A stretch of DNA of 50,844 nt from an uncultured Acidobacteriota bacterium (GCA_902826455.1 CADEEV010000032.1:1-50844); one strand, 5' to 3'. Positions 17,640 to 27,203 are shown, counted from the first letter of the stretch. Made by a program: numbers and translations. The notes: generated by a model not told the origin, from the sequence alone.

Positions 17640-18845
17640 ATGGGTGTGAAGACCCGCCTGAGCATCATGATGTTCCTGGAGTACGTCATCTGGGGCTCCT
17701 GGCTGCCGCTGATGTCGCTCTACCTCTCCGAGACCCTGCACTTCACGGGCGTGCAGATCGGGTGGGTCTTCGGGACCCAGGCGATCGCGGCGATCGTCGG
17801 CATGTTCGTCGGCGGGCAGCTCGCGGACCGCTACTTCGCCACCGAGCGCTTCCTGGCCGGGAGCCACCTGATCGGCGGCATCGCGATGTTCGCGCTCTCC
17901 GTGCAGACGCAGTTCTGGCCGTTCTTCGTCGGCATGCTGGTCTACATGCTCGTCTATATCCCCACGCTGTCCCTGACCAACTCGATCTCCTTCCACCATC
18001 TGAAGGACGCCCAGGAGGAGTTCGGCCAGGTACGCATGTTCGGGACGATCGGCTGGATCGCGGCGAGCTGGCCCTTCGTGTTCATCCTGGCGGGCAAGAC
18101 GGGGGTCGAGCTGCAGACGGCGCGGGCCGCCATCTTCACGGTGGCCGGCGTCGCGTCGCTAGCGCTCGCGGGCTTCTCGCTGCTGCTCCCCAAGACGCCG
18201 CCCGCCGGCGGTGCCACGAAGAACGCGCCGTTCGAGGGCCTGAGGCTCCTCGCGACACCCGCGGTCGCGGTCCTTTTCGTGGTCACGTTCATCGACACCA
18301 TCGTCCACCAGTGCTACTTCTTCTGGACGGGGCCGTTCCTCTCGCACATCGGGCTGCCCGACAAGTGGATCATGCCCGCCATGAGCATCGGCCAGATCGC
18401 CGAGATCTCCACCATGGCGGCGCTCGGCTACTTCCTGAAGCGCCTCGGCTGGCGGACGACGATGATCATCGGAATCCTGGGCCACGTGCTGCGCTTCTTC
18501 ATCTACTCGATCGGCGACCCCGTCTGGCTGATCATCGGCAGCAACATCGTCCACGGCTTCTGCTACGCGTTCTTCTTCGCCTCGGTCTACATCTTCGTGG
18601 ACGAGTACTTCCCGAAGGACGCGCGGGCGAGCGCCCAGAGCCTGTTCAACCTGCTCATCGTGGGCGTCGGCCCCTTCGTCGGGAACATGCTCTGGGGTTG
18701 GCTGGGCGACACCTACAAGGTCGGGGAGCTCGTCGACTTCCAGAAGGTGTTCCTGGTGGCGAGCGGCCTGGGTCTCGCGGCCGCCGTGCTGCTGTTCATC
18801 GGTTTCCACCCGTCGAAGAAAGCCACCGCGGAGGTGCGGGCGTGA
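17640..18845 (+). CDS. MFS transporter of the nucleoside:H+ symporter type
   Basis: This 401-residue inner-membrane protein has about twelve hydrophobic segments. The opening MMFLEYVIWGSWLPLMSLYL and the FGQVRMFGTIGWI segment near residue 135 are typical of the NupG/XapB-like family (PF03825). In Bacteroidota, Planctomycetota and Acidobacteriota such genes often sit beside Gfo/Idh/MocA dehydrogenases and sugar isomerases. A sugar or sugar-derivative substrate is therefore as likely as a nucleoside here. The ATG at 17640 has a GGGAGG ribosome-binding site; a TATGAT box at 17601-17606 may be its -10. The stop overlaps the next GTG start by 4 bases. Confidence 0.87.
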   Translation: MGVKTRLSIMMFLEYVIWGSWLPLMSLYLSETLHFTGVQIGWVFGTQAIAAIVGMFVGGQLADRYFATERFLAGSHLIGGIAMFALSVQTQFWPFFVGMLVYMLVYIPTLSLTNSISFHHLKDAQEEFGQVRMFGTIGWIAASWPFVFILAGKTGVELQTARAAIFTVAGVASLALAGFSLLLPKTPPAGGATKNAPFEGLRLLATPAVAVLFVVTFIDTIVHQCYFFWTGPFLSHIGLPDKWIMPAMSIGQIAEISTMAALGYFLKRLGWRTTMIIGILGHVLRFFIYSIGDPVWLIIGSNIVHGFCYAFFFASVYIFVDEYFPKDARASAQSLFNLLIVGVGPFVGNMLWGWLGDTYKVGELVDFQKVFLVASGLGLAAAVLLFIGFHPSKKATAEVRA

Positions 18846-20080
18846 AGAAGGAGAAGCTGGGCGTCGGGTTCATCGGGAGCGGCTTCATCACGCGCTTCCA
18901 CATGCAGTCGTGGGTCGCCGTGCGCGACGCCGACGTGCGCGGCGTCTACAGCCCGAACCGCAAGCACGCCGAGGAGACCGCGGCCTTCGCCCGCGGCCTG
19001 CGGATCGGGGACACGAAGGCCTACGGCTCCATCGAGGAGATGGTGCAGTCCCCCGAGATCGACTGCATCTGGCTGTGCGGCCCGAACCACGCCCGTGTCG
19101 AGAACGTCGAGCGCATCGTGGAGGCCCTCGGCAAGGGGGCCAAGCTAGTCGGCATCGCGACCGAGAAGCCGCTCGCGCGCAACGTGGCCGAGGGCAAGAA
19201 GATCGTCGAGCTCGTCGAGAAGGCGGGCCTGCTCACGGGCTACCTCGAGAACCAGCTCTTCTGCCCGGGGCTCGTGCGGGCCCGCGAGATCACCTGGGCC
19301 CGCGGCGCCGCGGTGTCGGGGAGGCCGTTCCTGGCGCGCGCGGCCGAGGAGCACAGCGGTCCGCACATGCCGTGGTTCTGGCGCGGGGACCTGCAGGGCG
19401 GCGGCGTGCTGAACGACATGATGTGCCACAGCCTCGAGGTGAGCCGCTACATGCTCACGAAGCCGGGCGCTCCCCGCACCTCGATCAAGCCCGTCCAGGT
19501 CTCGGCCCAGATCGCCTCGCTCAAGTGGTCGCACCCCGATTACATCCAGCAGCTCAAGGACACCATGGGCCCCGAGGTCGACTACGGGCGCCATCCCGCC
19601 GAGGACTTCGCCCGCGCCACCGTGCGCTACGAGGACGAGACCGGCCGGCCGCTGATCGCCGAGGCCACGACGTCGTGGAGCTTCGTGGGCGCCGGCTTGC
19701 GGCTCAGCATGGAGCTGCTCGGGCCCGAGTACTCGATGTCGGTGAACACGCTGGAGAGCGGCACCAAGCTGTTCTTCAGCCGCAAGGTGCAGGGCTCGGC
19801 GGGCGAGGACCTCGTCGAGAAGCAGAACGCCGAGCAGGGCCTGATGCCTCTGGTCGGGAGCGAGACCGTGGAGTACGGCTACGAGGCCGAGAACCGGCAC
19901 TTCGCCCGTGCCTTCCTGGACGGCGTCCAGCCGGTCGAGAGCTGGCGGGCCGGCCTGGAGGTCGTCGAGCTGCTGATGACGGCATACATGAGCGCCGAGC
20001 AGGAGAAGGCGCTCGCATGGAAGCCCGAGGGCCTCGAGAACTTCATCCCGGCCGTGGCCCGGGGGACCTGGAAGGGGTAG
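18842..20080 (+). CDS. Gfo/Idh/MocA family oxidoreductase, cytosolic
   Basis: This 412-residue NAD(P)-dependent sugar oxidoreductase has an N-terminal Rossmann domain (GVGFIGSGFITRFHMQSW), the family motif EKPLARN near residue 117 carrying the catalytic-type lysine, and the C-terminal alpha/beta sheet domain with a GGGVLNDMMCHSLEVSRYML helix. No signal peptide is visible, so it should work on an imported sugar. It overlaps the MFS gene by 4 bases (GTGA), which links transport and oxidation or reduction of the same compound. The substrate is unknown; inositols, glucose derivatives and 3-keto-sugars are all used by the family. Confidence 0.9.
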   Translation: MKKEKLGVGFIGSGFITRFHMQSWVAVRDADVRGVYSPNRKHAEETAAFARGLRIGDTKAYGSIEEMVQSPEIDCIWLCGPNHARVENVERIVEALGKGAKLVGIATEKPLARNVAEGKKIVELVEKAGLLTGYLENQLFCPGLVRAREITWARGAAVSGRPFLARAAEEHSGPHMPWFWRGDLQGGGVLNDMMCHSLEVSRYMLTKPGAPRTSIKPVQVSAQIASLKWSHPDYIQQLKDTMGPEVDYGRHPAEDFARATVRYEDETGRPLIAEATTSWSFVGAGLRLSMELLGPEYSMSVNTLESGTKLFFSRKVQGSAGEDLVEKQNAEQGLMPLVGSETVEYGYEAENRHFARAFLDGVQPVESWRAGLEVVELLMTAYMSAEQEKALAWKPEGLENFIPAVARGTWKG

Positions 20081-20084
20081 CGAC

Positions 20085-21440
20085 ATGAGCGGCTCCCGGC
20101 GCACGTTCCTGCGGCAGGTCACGGGGGCGGCGCTGACGGCCGCTGCCACGCGCACGGTCCTGGCCGCGGACGGACCGTCCTGTCTCACTCCCGGCGACGG
20201 GGCGAAGCGCGTCGGCCTCGCCACCGTGGGCATCGGCGGCCAGGGCACCGGCGACACCGAGGCGGCCCTCAAGGTCCCCGGCGTCGAGCTCGTGGGAGTG
20301 GCCGACGTCTACGACGGCCGGCTGGTGCGGGCCCGCGAGGTGTTCTGCCCGGGCCTGGTCACGACCCGCGACTACCGCGAGCTGCTGGCGCGCAAGGACG
20401 TCGACGCGGTGATCGTCGCGACCCCCGACCACTGGCACGCCCAGGTCGCGATCGAGGCGATGGAGGCGGGCAAGGACGTCTACGTCGAGAAGCCCATGGT
20501 CCACGCGATCGAGGAGGGCCAGAAGCTCGTCGACGCCCAGAAGCGCACCGGCCGGATCTGTCAGGTCGGCAGCCAGCGCGTGAGCTCGCTCGTCTACCGC
20601 AAGGCCAAGCAGCTGCTCGCGGCCGGCGCCATCGGCCCGCTGAACCTCGTCGAGGCCTGGTGGGTGCGCAACTCGGCGATCGGCGCGTGGCAGTACACGA
20701 TCCCCGCCGACGCGTCGCCCGCGACCGTCGACTGGAGCCGCTTCCTGGGCAGCGCGCCGCAGCGTGCCTTCGACGCGACGCGGCTCTTCCGCTGGCGCAA
20801 CTACTCGGACTACGGCACGGGCGTCGCCGGCGACCTGTTCGTGCACCTGTTCTCGGGCTTGCACTTCGTGACCGGCGCCGTCGGACCCACCCGCGTGATG
20901 GCCACCGGCGGCCTGCGCCACTGGAAGGACGGCCGCGACGCCAACGACGTCCTGCTCGGGCTCTTCGAGTACCCGAAGACCGCGGCCCATCCCGAGTTCA
21001 CGCTCTCGCTCAAGGTCGACTTCGCCGACGGGGCGGGGGAGAGCGAGGGCTTCCGGTTCGTGGGCCCCGACGGCGTGCTCAGCATTGGCTGGGACGGCGT
21101 CACGCTCCAGAAGCAGGCGAAGGACGCGGCGCCCGGCTACACGATCGACACGTTCCCGAAGAGCGCCCAGGAGGCGTTCCTCAAGGACTACAAGGCGAAG
21201 TACCCCGACGCGAAGAGCGAGCTGCGGGCGGTGACCGAGGAACGCTTCGAGAAGCCCGACGGGTACAGCGACCACGACGAGCACCTGGCCAACTTCATCG
21301 ACGCGGTCCGGACGCGGAAGCCCGTGGTCGAGGACGCGCTGTTCGGGTTCCGAGCCGCAGGCCCCGCGCTGCTGTGCAACAAGAGCGCCGCAGAGCGCCG
21401 GCCGATCGACTGGAACCCGGAGACGCTGAAGGCGGTTTAG
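20085..21440 (+). CDS. Gfo/Idh/MocA family oxidoreductase, Tat-exported
   Basis: This 451-residue member of the same family starts with a strong Tat signal (SGSRRTFLRQVTGAALTAAATRTVLA). It then has a Rossmann domain (VGLATVGIGGQGTGDTEAAL), the YVEKPMVHAIEEG motif and the WWVRNSAIGAWQY, VDWSRFLG and YGTGVAGDLFVHLFSG segments usual in exported Gfo enzymes of carbohydrate degraders. As a periplasmic protein with no free NAD supply, it probably carries a tightly bound, recycled cofactor, as in glycosidases and aldose-aldose oxidoreductases of this family. It follows the cytosolic paralogue by 4 bases. Confidence 0.9.
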   Translation: MSGSRRTFLRQVTGAALTAAATRTVLAADGPSCLTPGDGAKRVGLATVGIGGQGTGDTEAALKVPGVELVGVADVYDGRLVRAREVFCPGLVTTRDYRELLARKDVDAVIVATPDHWHAQVAIEAMEAGKDVYVEKPMVHAIEEGQKLVDAQKRTGRICQVGSQRVSSLVYRKAKQLLAAGAIGPLNLVEAWWVRNSAIGAWQYTIPADASPATVDWSRFLGSAPQRAFDATRLFRWRNYSDYGTGVAGDLFVHLFSGLHFVTGAVGPTRVMATGGLRHWKDGRDANDVLLGLFEYPKTAAHPEFTLSLKVDFADGAGESEGFRFVGPDGVLSIGWDGVTLQKQAKDAAPGYTIDTFPKSAQEAFLKDYKAKYPDAKSELRAVTEERFEKPDGYSDHDEHLANFIDAVRTRKPVVEDALFGFRAAGPALLCNKSAAERRPIDWNPETLKAV

Positions 21441-21459
21441 GAGCACGGAGCGCCGGGCG

Positions 21460-23916
21460 ATGCTGGATCTTCGTCAGGCCGCACGACGGCTGTGGCGGCA
21501 TCGGAGCCTGACGATCAGCTCCGTCCTCATCCTCGGTGCCGCGATCGGCGCCGGCGTCACGGTGTTCGCGGTCTCGAACGCCCTTCGAGCCGCGGGCGGT
21601 GCCTCCGATCCGGACCGCACGTTCGTTCTCTGGCTCGACGATCCCCAGAGCGAAGGTGGACACGTCGAGGTCTCCTATCCGGATGTCAAGGACTGGAGAG
21701 CCAGGACCGGGTCGATGATGCGCCTCGCGGCATTCGGCTCGGTCGATTGGGGGCATACGCTGAGCGACGTCGACGGCCCCCGGGTGCTGTCATCGCGCCC
21801 GGTGTCTCCCGGGTTCTTCGAGACCGTCGGAGCCGCGCCGTTTCTCGGGCGTACCTTCGTCGAGGCCGACGACGCCCCGAGCGCGCCGCAGGTCGCGATT
21901 CTCAGCTTCGCGCTCTGGCAGGGGCGATGCGGCGGCGACCCTTCCGTCCTCGGCCGCACACTCCGGCTCGAGGGCGACACAAGGGGCGTCGAGCCATTCA
22001 CGGTCGTGGGGGTGATGCCGGCTTCCTTCGACTTCCCGGCGGGCACTGAGATCTGGACACCTCTCGGGCGCCGCCTGGCGACGGCGACTCGTGCGATGGA
22101 CGCCGAGCAGCAGCGTTGGCTGTCGGTGCTCTACGCGGTGGGCACCCTCCGGCCGGGCGTCGCCGAGCCTGCGGCGGCAGCCGCCCTCACGACCGTCGCG
22201 CGGAGCCTCGCGGCGCAACACGAGACGCATGATCCGCAGGTGCGGCCGGTTTTCACGCCAATTCAGGATTTCCACCTGGGTGGGAGAACCAGACCGGCGC
22301 TTCGGTTGCTGGGATGGGGAATGGCCCTTCTCTGGCTGATCGCCGTCGTGAACGTGAGCGGTCTCCTGGTGGCGAGGCTCAACGGAGAACGGAACGCGCT
22401 CTGGGCGCGCTGGACCCTGGGCGCCGGTCGCGCTCGGCTCATGGGTGACGTCGTCTCCGAAACGCTGCTTCTCGGAGGCATGGGGTTCGCAATCGGCCTG
22501 GCCGTCGCGGTGGGCCTCGTTCACTCTCTGGCCCTGCTCGGGCCCCTCGGTGTCCCGGGTCTCAGACAGGTGACGCTCGGTACCTCGGCCATGTCGTTCG
22601 CGGTCCTCGCCGCCGGGGCTGCAGCCGTTGTCATCTCACTGGTGCCGGTCGCGTGGACCGCCAAGGTCGCAGGCCGCCGGCCTGCCGCGGCGGATCGGAC
22701 AGCCGCCCCGGCCTGGACGGCTCTGCGGCGCTTCGTGGAACTGCAGGCGGCAATCGCGACGCTCCTCGCCGTAGCAAGTTCGCTACTCGTCCTGAGCGAC
22801 CTCAACCTTTCGCGCGCCGATCTCGGCTACGCGCGAAGCGGTGTGTTGACGATCTCGCTGCGGCCGCCGGCGAGCCACTATGCCGGGCCAGCCGAACGCG
22901 AAGTGCTGGTCGCTGAAGTCTTGCGCCGCCTCCGGATGCTTCCGGGCATCACTGCGGCCGGAGCCATCGGCGCACGGCCACTCCGCTTCGGAGCCGTGGG
23001 ATGGGATGTGCCATACCGCTTGCCCGGGCAGGATCCGGAGCGAGCCGCGCGCAACCCGTCGCTGCAGTGGCAGCCGGTCACTTCAGGTGCGTTGGAGGCT
23101 CTGGGTGTTCGGCTCGTCGCCGGGCGGCTCTTCGGTGACACGGACAACGAGCGGAGCGAGCGTGTCGTGATGGTCGGTGAAGGGCTCGCGAGACGGCTGT
23201 GGCCCGGAACGAGCGCGCTCGGCCAGAGGATCTTCACCGCGGGAGGGCTCCGAGACGCGGCGACGCACGAGCCGATCTATCAGACGGTCGTCGGAGTCGT
23301 GAGCGACGGCCGCTACCGCCAGATCGACTCGAGCGCCCTCGACATCTTCGTGCCGGCCGCGCAGTCGGACGGAGCGTTCACTGGGACGCTCGTGCTGAGA
23401 TTCGATGGAGACAGGGCTGGCACGATCGCGTCCGTACGCTCCGTGCTGGCGAGCGCGGCTCCCGAAGTGCCTGTGGACGAAGTGATGCCGCTCGATACGG
23501 CGATCGCGGCAGCGGCCTCGCCCTGGAGATTCACGGCGATGGCCATCACCGCGCTGGCCGGGATGGGGTGCGCGCTGTGCGCAGCCGGGCTCTGGGCGAT
23601 GTTGGCGCACGCACTCGGGCGCCGCCGCAAGGAGCTTGCGATCCGGCAGGCGCTGGGCGCCACACCGAGCGCGGTCGTGCGGCTCATGGCGCGCGACGGC
23701 ATCTTCAGCGTGGCCGTCGGCGCGTTGATCGGCGGGGGTCTCTCGATGCTGGGAGAGCGAGTGGCGACGAGCTTCCTCTATGGGGTGCAGGGGAGCCGCG
23801 TGGTGCTCTTTGTACTGGTACCGGCTGGGATCCTGCTGTTGGGTGGCGCGGTCAGCTATCTCGCGTCGCGTGGAGCGGCCCGGATCGACGTCGCGCGCGG
23901 CCTCGACAGCCTCTAG
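21460..23916 (+). CDS. ADOP-type orphan ABC permease (MacB/FtsX family)
   Basis: This 818-residue membrane protein has the duplicated permease layout: an N-terminal segment (ARRLWRHRSLTISSVLILGAAIGAGVTVF), a MacB-like periplasmic domain, a first FtsX block near residues 280-400, a second periplasmic domain and a C-terminal FtsX block (RRKELAIRQALGATPSAVVRL). This matches the acidobacterial duplicated orphan permeases, which lack a neighbouring ATPase, as here. The transported substrate is unknown. Codon choice looks looser, with more A/T at third positions than in the sugar genes around it, hinting at separate history. It sits 19 bases after the Gfo gene but is probably unrelated in function. 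Its stop overlaps the convergent isomerase stop by 4 bases. Confidence 0.88.
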   Translation: MLDLRQAARRLWRHRSLTISSVLILGAAIGAGVTVFAVSNALRAAGGASDPDRTFVLWLDDPQSEGGHVEVSYPDVKDWRARTGSMMRLAAFGSVDWGHTLSDVDGPRVLSSRPVSPGFFETVGAAPFLGRTFVEADDAPSAPQVAILSFALWQGRCGGDPSVLGRTLRLEGDTRGVEPFTVVGVMPASFDFPAGTEIWTPLGRRLATATRAMDAEQQRWLSVLYAVGTLRPGVAEPAAAAALTTVARSLAAQHETHDPQVRPVFTPIQDFHLGGRTRPALRLLGWGMALLWLIAVVNVSGLLVARLNGERNALWARWTLGAGRARLMGDVVSETLLLGGMGFAIGLAVAVGLVHSLALLGPLGVPGLRQVTLGTSAMSFAVLAAGAAAVVISLVPVAWTAKVAGRRPAAADRTAAPAWTALRRFVELQAAIATLLAVASSLLVLSDLNLSRADLGYARSGVLTISLRPPASHYAGPAEREVLVAEVLRRLRMLPGITAAGAIGARPLRFGAVGWDVPYRLPGQDPERAARNPSLQWQPVTSGALEALGVRLVAGRLFGDTDNERSERVVMVGEGLARRLWPGTSALGQRIFTAGGLRDAATHEPIYQTVVGVVSDGRYRQIDSSALDIFVPAAQSDGAFTGTLVLRFDGDRAGTIASVRSVLASAAPEVPVDEVMPLDTAIAAAASPWRFTAMAITALAGMGCALCAAGLWAMLAHALGRRRKELAIRQALGATPSAVVRLMARDGIFSVAVGALIGGGLSMLGERVATSFLYGVQGSRVVLFVLVPAGILLLGGAVSYLASRGAARIDVARGLDSL

Positions 23917-24764
23917 GCGAGCGCCTTCTTCATGTACTCGAAGTAGCGGCGCACGCCGTCCGAGGGATCGGCGTCGTCCAGCTCCCACTCGAGGTTCGCG
24001 GCGTACTTGAACTTCAGCTGCTTCGCGAGCTTCAGCACCTCGACGATCGGCGTCTTGCCCTCGCCGGGGCCGCGGTTGGTCTTGGCGGCGTCGCCGTCCC
24101 GGTCCTTGATGTGCAGGCTCACGATGCGCGCCTGGTGCTCCTTGAAGTACGCGACGGGGTCGTGGCCGGCCGCGAAGAAGTGGCCGATGTCGAGGTTGAT
24201 CGCGAGGTAGTCGGAGCGGCCCTTGAACGCCTCCGCCCAGTCGGCCGGGCCCTCGAAGTTGATCTTCTTGTCGCCCGTGAACCACGGATCGCCGAGGTAG
24301 TGGTTGTGGAGTCCGACGGTGACCTTGTGCTTCTTGCACTGGGCGTCGAGGCGATCGAGGATCGGCTTCTCAACGGAAGCGGTCATCAGGCTTGTGCCGA
24401 GCAGCGTCGCGCCGCGGAAGCCCTTGTCGACGAGCTCGTCGCTCCAGTCGGTGCGGAAGTTCACGCAGTAGGCGCTGACCTGGATGCCGGCGGCGTCGAA
24501 GCGGCGCTTGACCGAGCGGTACTCGTCGTCGCTGGTCTTCGCGGGCTCGAGGTGACCGTTCCAGAGCTCGACGCTCGACAGGCCGATCTGCTTCATCGAC
24601 GCGATCATCCGGTCGATGTCGAACTTGCGGTAGCTGTAGCTCCCGACGCCGAGCTGGATGCCGCCGACGATCGAAGGCTTGACCTTGTCCTCCGCGCGTA
24701 CGCGGAAGGCCGCCGCCGCAGCAGCCCCGGCGAGGGTCGCGGTGAAGGCGCGGCGGGTCGTCAC
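23913..24764 (-). CDS. Tat-exported TIM-barrel sugar isomerase/epimerase, second
   Basis: This 283-residue protein has a twin-arginine-containing leader (TTRRAFTATLAGAAAAAAFRVRA) and an xylose-isomerase-like TIM barrel. Landmarks are GIQLGVGSYSYRKFDIDRMIASMKQIGLSSVELW, the metal-binding region VGLHNHYLGDPWF, LAINLDIGHFFAAGHDPV and the closing LEWELDDADPSDGVRRYFEYMKKAL. The reaction is unknown but should be an isomerisation, epimerisation or keto-sugar cleavage in the periplasm. The GTG at 24764 overlaps the stop of the small-subunit gene (GTGA). It is thus the third gene of an operon with a GMC dehydrogenase, which ties its substrate to that enzyme's product. Confidence 0.88.
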   Translation of the reverse strand: MTTRRAFTATLAGAAAAAAFRVRAEDKVKPSIVGGIQLGVGSYSYRKFDIDRMIASMKQIGLSSVELWNGHLEPAKTSDDEYRSVKRRFDAAGIQVSAYCVNFRTDWSDELVDKGFRGATLLGTSLMTASVEKPILDRLDAQCKKHKVTVGLHNHYLGDPWFTGDKKINFEGPADWAEAFKGRSDYLAINLDIGHFFAAGHDPVAYFKEHQARIVSLHIKDRDGDAAKTNRGPGEGKTPIVEVLKLAKQLKFKYAANLEWELDDADPSDGVRRYFEYMKKALA

Positions 24765-25327
24765 TGCGGCTCGACCTTCGGGAGCGTCGCGACGTCGATG
24801 CCGGCGTACTCGTCCTGCATGACGTTGCCCTTGTACTCCATCTCGTCGTGGATGCCGATGGACGAGGTGTAGTAGCCGCGAGCCGTCCAGTCCTTGAGCG
24901 GGCGGAAGAACTTCTGGGCGTCGGTCTTCGCGTCCTTCTCGCCGGCGGCCATCGCGGTCAGCACGGCGAGCTGCTGCTCGGGCGTCGACTCGAGGAACGT
25001 CTTGCCGCCGGCTGTGCGGCTCGCGGCGTCGACGGCGGCCAGGCCCGCCTTCCACTGCTCGCGCTCCGCGCGCAGGTCGGGGATCGTCGGGTCGTACTCG
25101 GCGAGCCGACCGTCGATGTAGGCCGCGACCCTCGCGGCCCGCGCGCCGCCCGAGTGCTCGTCGGCCGGGATGATCATCTCGGTGAGCGCGTCGAGCAGCG
25201 CCATCTCGGGAGCCGACAGGAACTTCCCGGCCACCGGCGCGGCCTCGGCCGCGAACGCCAGACCCTGGGGGAGCAGCGGCACCGCGGCAGCAGCGGCGCC
25301 CAGCTTCAGCGCGTCGCGGCGCTTCAC
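24761..25327 (-). CDS. gluconate 2-dehydrogenase subunit 3-type small subunit, Tat-exported (third)
   Basis: This 188-residue PF13618-family protein has a leader with a [21 protein letters not shown] Tat pattern. The domain has LSAPEMALLDALTEMIIPADEHSGGARAARV near residue 36, KAGLAAVDAASRTAGGKTF and YYTSSIGIHDEMEYKGN, parallel to the two plus-strand copies. It uses a GTG start at 25327 that overlaps the stop of GMC copy 4. It overlaps the isomerase start in turn, so all three genes are probably made together. Role: export and stability partner of GMC copy 4. Confidence 0.9.
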   Translation of the reverse strand: MKRRDALKLGAAAAAVPLLPQGLAFAAEAAPVAGKFLSAPEMALLDALTEMIIPADEHSGGARAARVAAYIDGRLAEYDPTIPDLRAEREQWKAGLAAVDAASRTAGGKTFLESTPEQQLAVLTAMAAGEKDAKTDAQKFFRPLKDWTARGYYTSSIGIHDEMEYKGNVMQDEYAGIDVATLPKVEPQ

Positions 25328-27114
25328 AGGTGGCCCTTGCCGAGCTCGTCGGCCAGGTGCTCGCAGGAGCGCCAGGCGAGCGCCATGATCGTCCACGTGG
25401 GGTTCTGGCAGGACGCGCTCACGTGGCTCGAGCCGTCCACCACGAACAGGTTCTTCACGTCGTGGGACTGCTGGAACTGGTTCAGGACCGACGTCTTCGG
25501 GTCGTTGCCCATGCGCGCGGTGCCGAGTTCGTGGATCGACCAGCCCTCGGTGAGGATCTCGCCGTCGGACTGCAGCACCTCGATGCCGGCGTCCTCGAAC
25601 ATCTGCTTCGCCTGGGCCGCCATGTCGGCGCACATCTTCTTCTCGTTGTCGCCGAACTTGAACGAGAAGCGCAGCACCGGCACGCCGTGCTTGTCGACGA
25701 CCTCGGGATCGATGCTGACCGCGTTCTCGTAGCGGGCCAGCACCTCGCCGAAGCCGCCCATGCCGATCGTGGCCCCTTCGATCGCGCGGATCGACTGCTT
25801 GTAGTTCTTGCCGAAGCCGGGCGCGCTCGTCGTGTGGGGGAACATGCCGGTGCCGCTGCCGCCCTCGAACCCGTACGCCCGGATGAAGTTCGGGTCCTTG
25901 TCCTTCAGGTTGCTGAAGCGCGGGATGTAGAACGCGCCGGGCCGGCCGTCGTCGAGGGTGCGGGGCTTGCCGATCAGGTCCTTGTAGATGCCGCCGACGC
26001 TCGGGCCCATCACGTGCTCGCAGAAATTGTGGCCGACGTGGCCGCTCGAGTTGCCGATGCCGTTCGGGTAGCGGCTCGACTTCGAGAGCAGCAGCAGGCG
26101 CGTCGACTCGAGGGTCGAGGCCGCCAGCACCACGACCTTGGCCTTCGCCTCGAGGCTGCGGCCGGTCGCCATGTCGACGAACGCGACGCCGTCGGCCTTG
26201 CCGGTCACGGGATCGACGGTGACCTCGCGGCAGATCGAGCCCGTGCGCAGGGTCAGGTGCCCCGTGTCCATCGCCGGGTAGATGAGGCCCGTGGGCGAGT
26301 CGAAGGCGGCGTGGATGTCGCAGCCGCCCGCGCGACGTCCGCACGCGCCGCGACCGTAGCATTTGCTCCGGTACTTGTTGTGCTTGAGGCCGTCCGTGGT
26401 GACGCCGGCGCGGTAGGGCGTGAGCATGCGACCCCGGCGCGCCAGGGACTGGCGCAGCCGCACCTCGCTCGCGTTGAGACGCGTCGAGCGCTGGAAGCGT
26501 CCGTCGGGCATGTAGTCGAGCCCCTCGGCGTGTCCGCCGATGCCGAGATACAGGTCGACCTTGTCGTAGTAGGGCGCCAGGTCCGCATACGAGATCGGCC
26601 AGTCGTCGCCGTACCCGTCGTGGCTCTTCGCCTTGAAGTCGTAGTCCGAGAGGCGGAGCGCGAGGCGTCCCCAGATGTTCGTCTTGCCGCCGAGGGCCCG
26701 GGCCCGCACCCACGCGTACGGCGTGCCGGTGTAGGGGTGGTCCTTCTCGTCGACCAGGATGTTCTTGCTGTAGTCCGAGCCGCTCCACTCCTGCACGTAG
26801 GAGTAGACGCTCTTCCACGCCGTGCCCTTGGCGTAGGGCGGCTTGCGGATCTGGTACTCGTTCTGGTTGATCGCGTGGGACGTGTACGGCATCTCGCCGC
26901 GGCGCGGGTGGTCGTAGGGCCATTCCATCGAGCGCAGCTCGGCCTCGATGTCGAGCTTCTTGCCGGCCTCGAGCAGCAGCACGTCGAGGCCGCGGCTGGT
27001 GAGGACGTGGGCCGCCATGCCGCCCGCGGCTCCCGAGCCCACGACGATCGCGTCGTAGCGCCGGGTGAGGTCCACTTCTTTCGGGCGAGGCGCCTCGGCT
27101 CGCAGCAGGGTCAT
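25324..27114 (-). CDS. GMC family FAD-dependent dehydrogenase, copy 4
   Basis: This is a GMC dehydrogenase of about 596 residues and the most divergent of the four. The FAD motif [19 protein letters not shown] is near residue 22, and [14 protein letters not shown] follows near residue 135. A cysteine region with different spacing ([15 protein letters not shown]) replaces the CHYCGxCGRGC cluster. The catalytic [15 protein letters not shown] and [13 protein letters not shown] are intact. The start is uncertain: ATG at 27114 is used here, a GTG at 27135 would add 7 residues, and neither has a clear ribosome-binding site. It is the first gene of the minus-strand operon with a small subunit and a TIM-barrel isomerase. 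Confidence 0.9.
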   Translation of the reverse strand: MTLLRAEAPRPKEVDLTRRYDAIVVGSGAAGGMAAHVLTSRGLDVLLLEAGKKLDIEAELRSMEWPYDHPRRGEMPYTSHAINQNEYQIRKPPYAKGTAWKSVYSYVQEWSGSDYSKNILVDEKDHPYTGTPYAWVRARALGGKTNIWGRLALRLSDYDFKAKSHDGYGDDWPISYADLAPYYDKVDLYLGIGGHAEGLDYMPDGRFQRSTRLNASEVRLRQSLARRGRMLTPYRAGVTTDGLKHNKYRSKCYGRGACGRRAGGCDIHAAFDSPTGLIYPAMDTGHLTLRTGSICREVTVDPVTGKADGVAFVDMATGRSLEAKAKVVVLAASTLESTRLLLLSKSSRYPNGIGNSSGHVGHNFCEHVMGPSVGGIYKDLIGKPRTLDDGRPGAFYIPRFSNLKDKDPNFIRAYGFEGGSGTGMFPHTTSAPGFGKNYKQSIRAIEGATIGMGGFGEVLARYENAVSIDPEVVDKHGVPVLRFSFKFGDNEKKMCADMAAQAKQMFEDAGIEVLQSDGEILTEGWSIHELGTARMGNDPKTSVLNQFQQSHDVKNLFVVDGSSHVSASCQNPTWTIMALAWRSCEHLADELGKGHL

Positions 27115-27203
27115 GCGATGGCCGAAGCCTATCACGCCGGGCGTCGTCGCGATTCGGGAATAGACGCGCGGCGTGCGACGATCATCACGAGGGGAGTGAG
27201 CGC

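Noticed and set aside
21460-23916. Calling the permease a MacB export pump
   Set aside because: MacB has its own ATPase domain and a MacA partner; this protein has neither and has two permease halves, which fits the orphan ADOP type.
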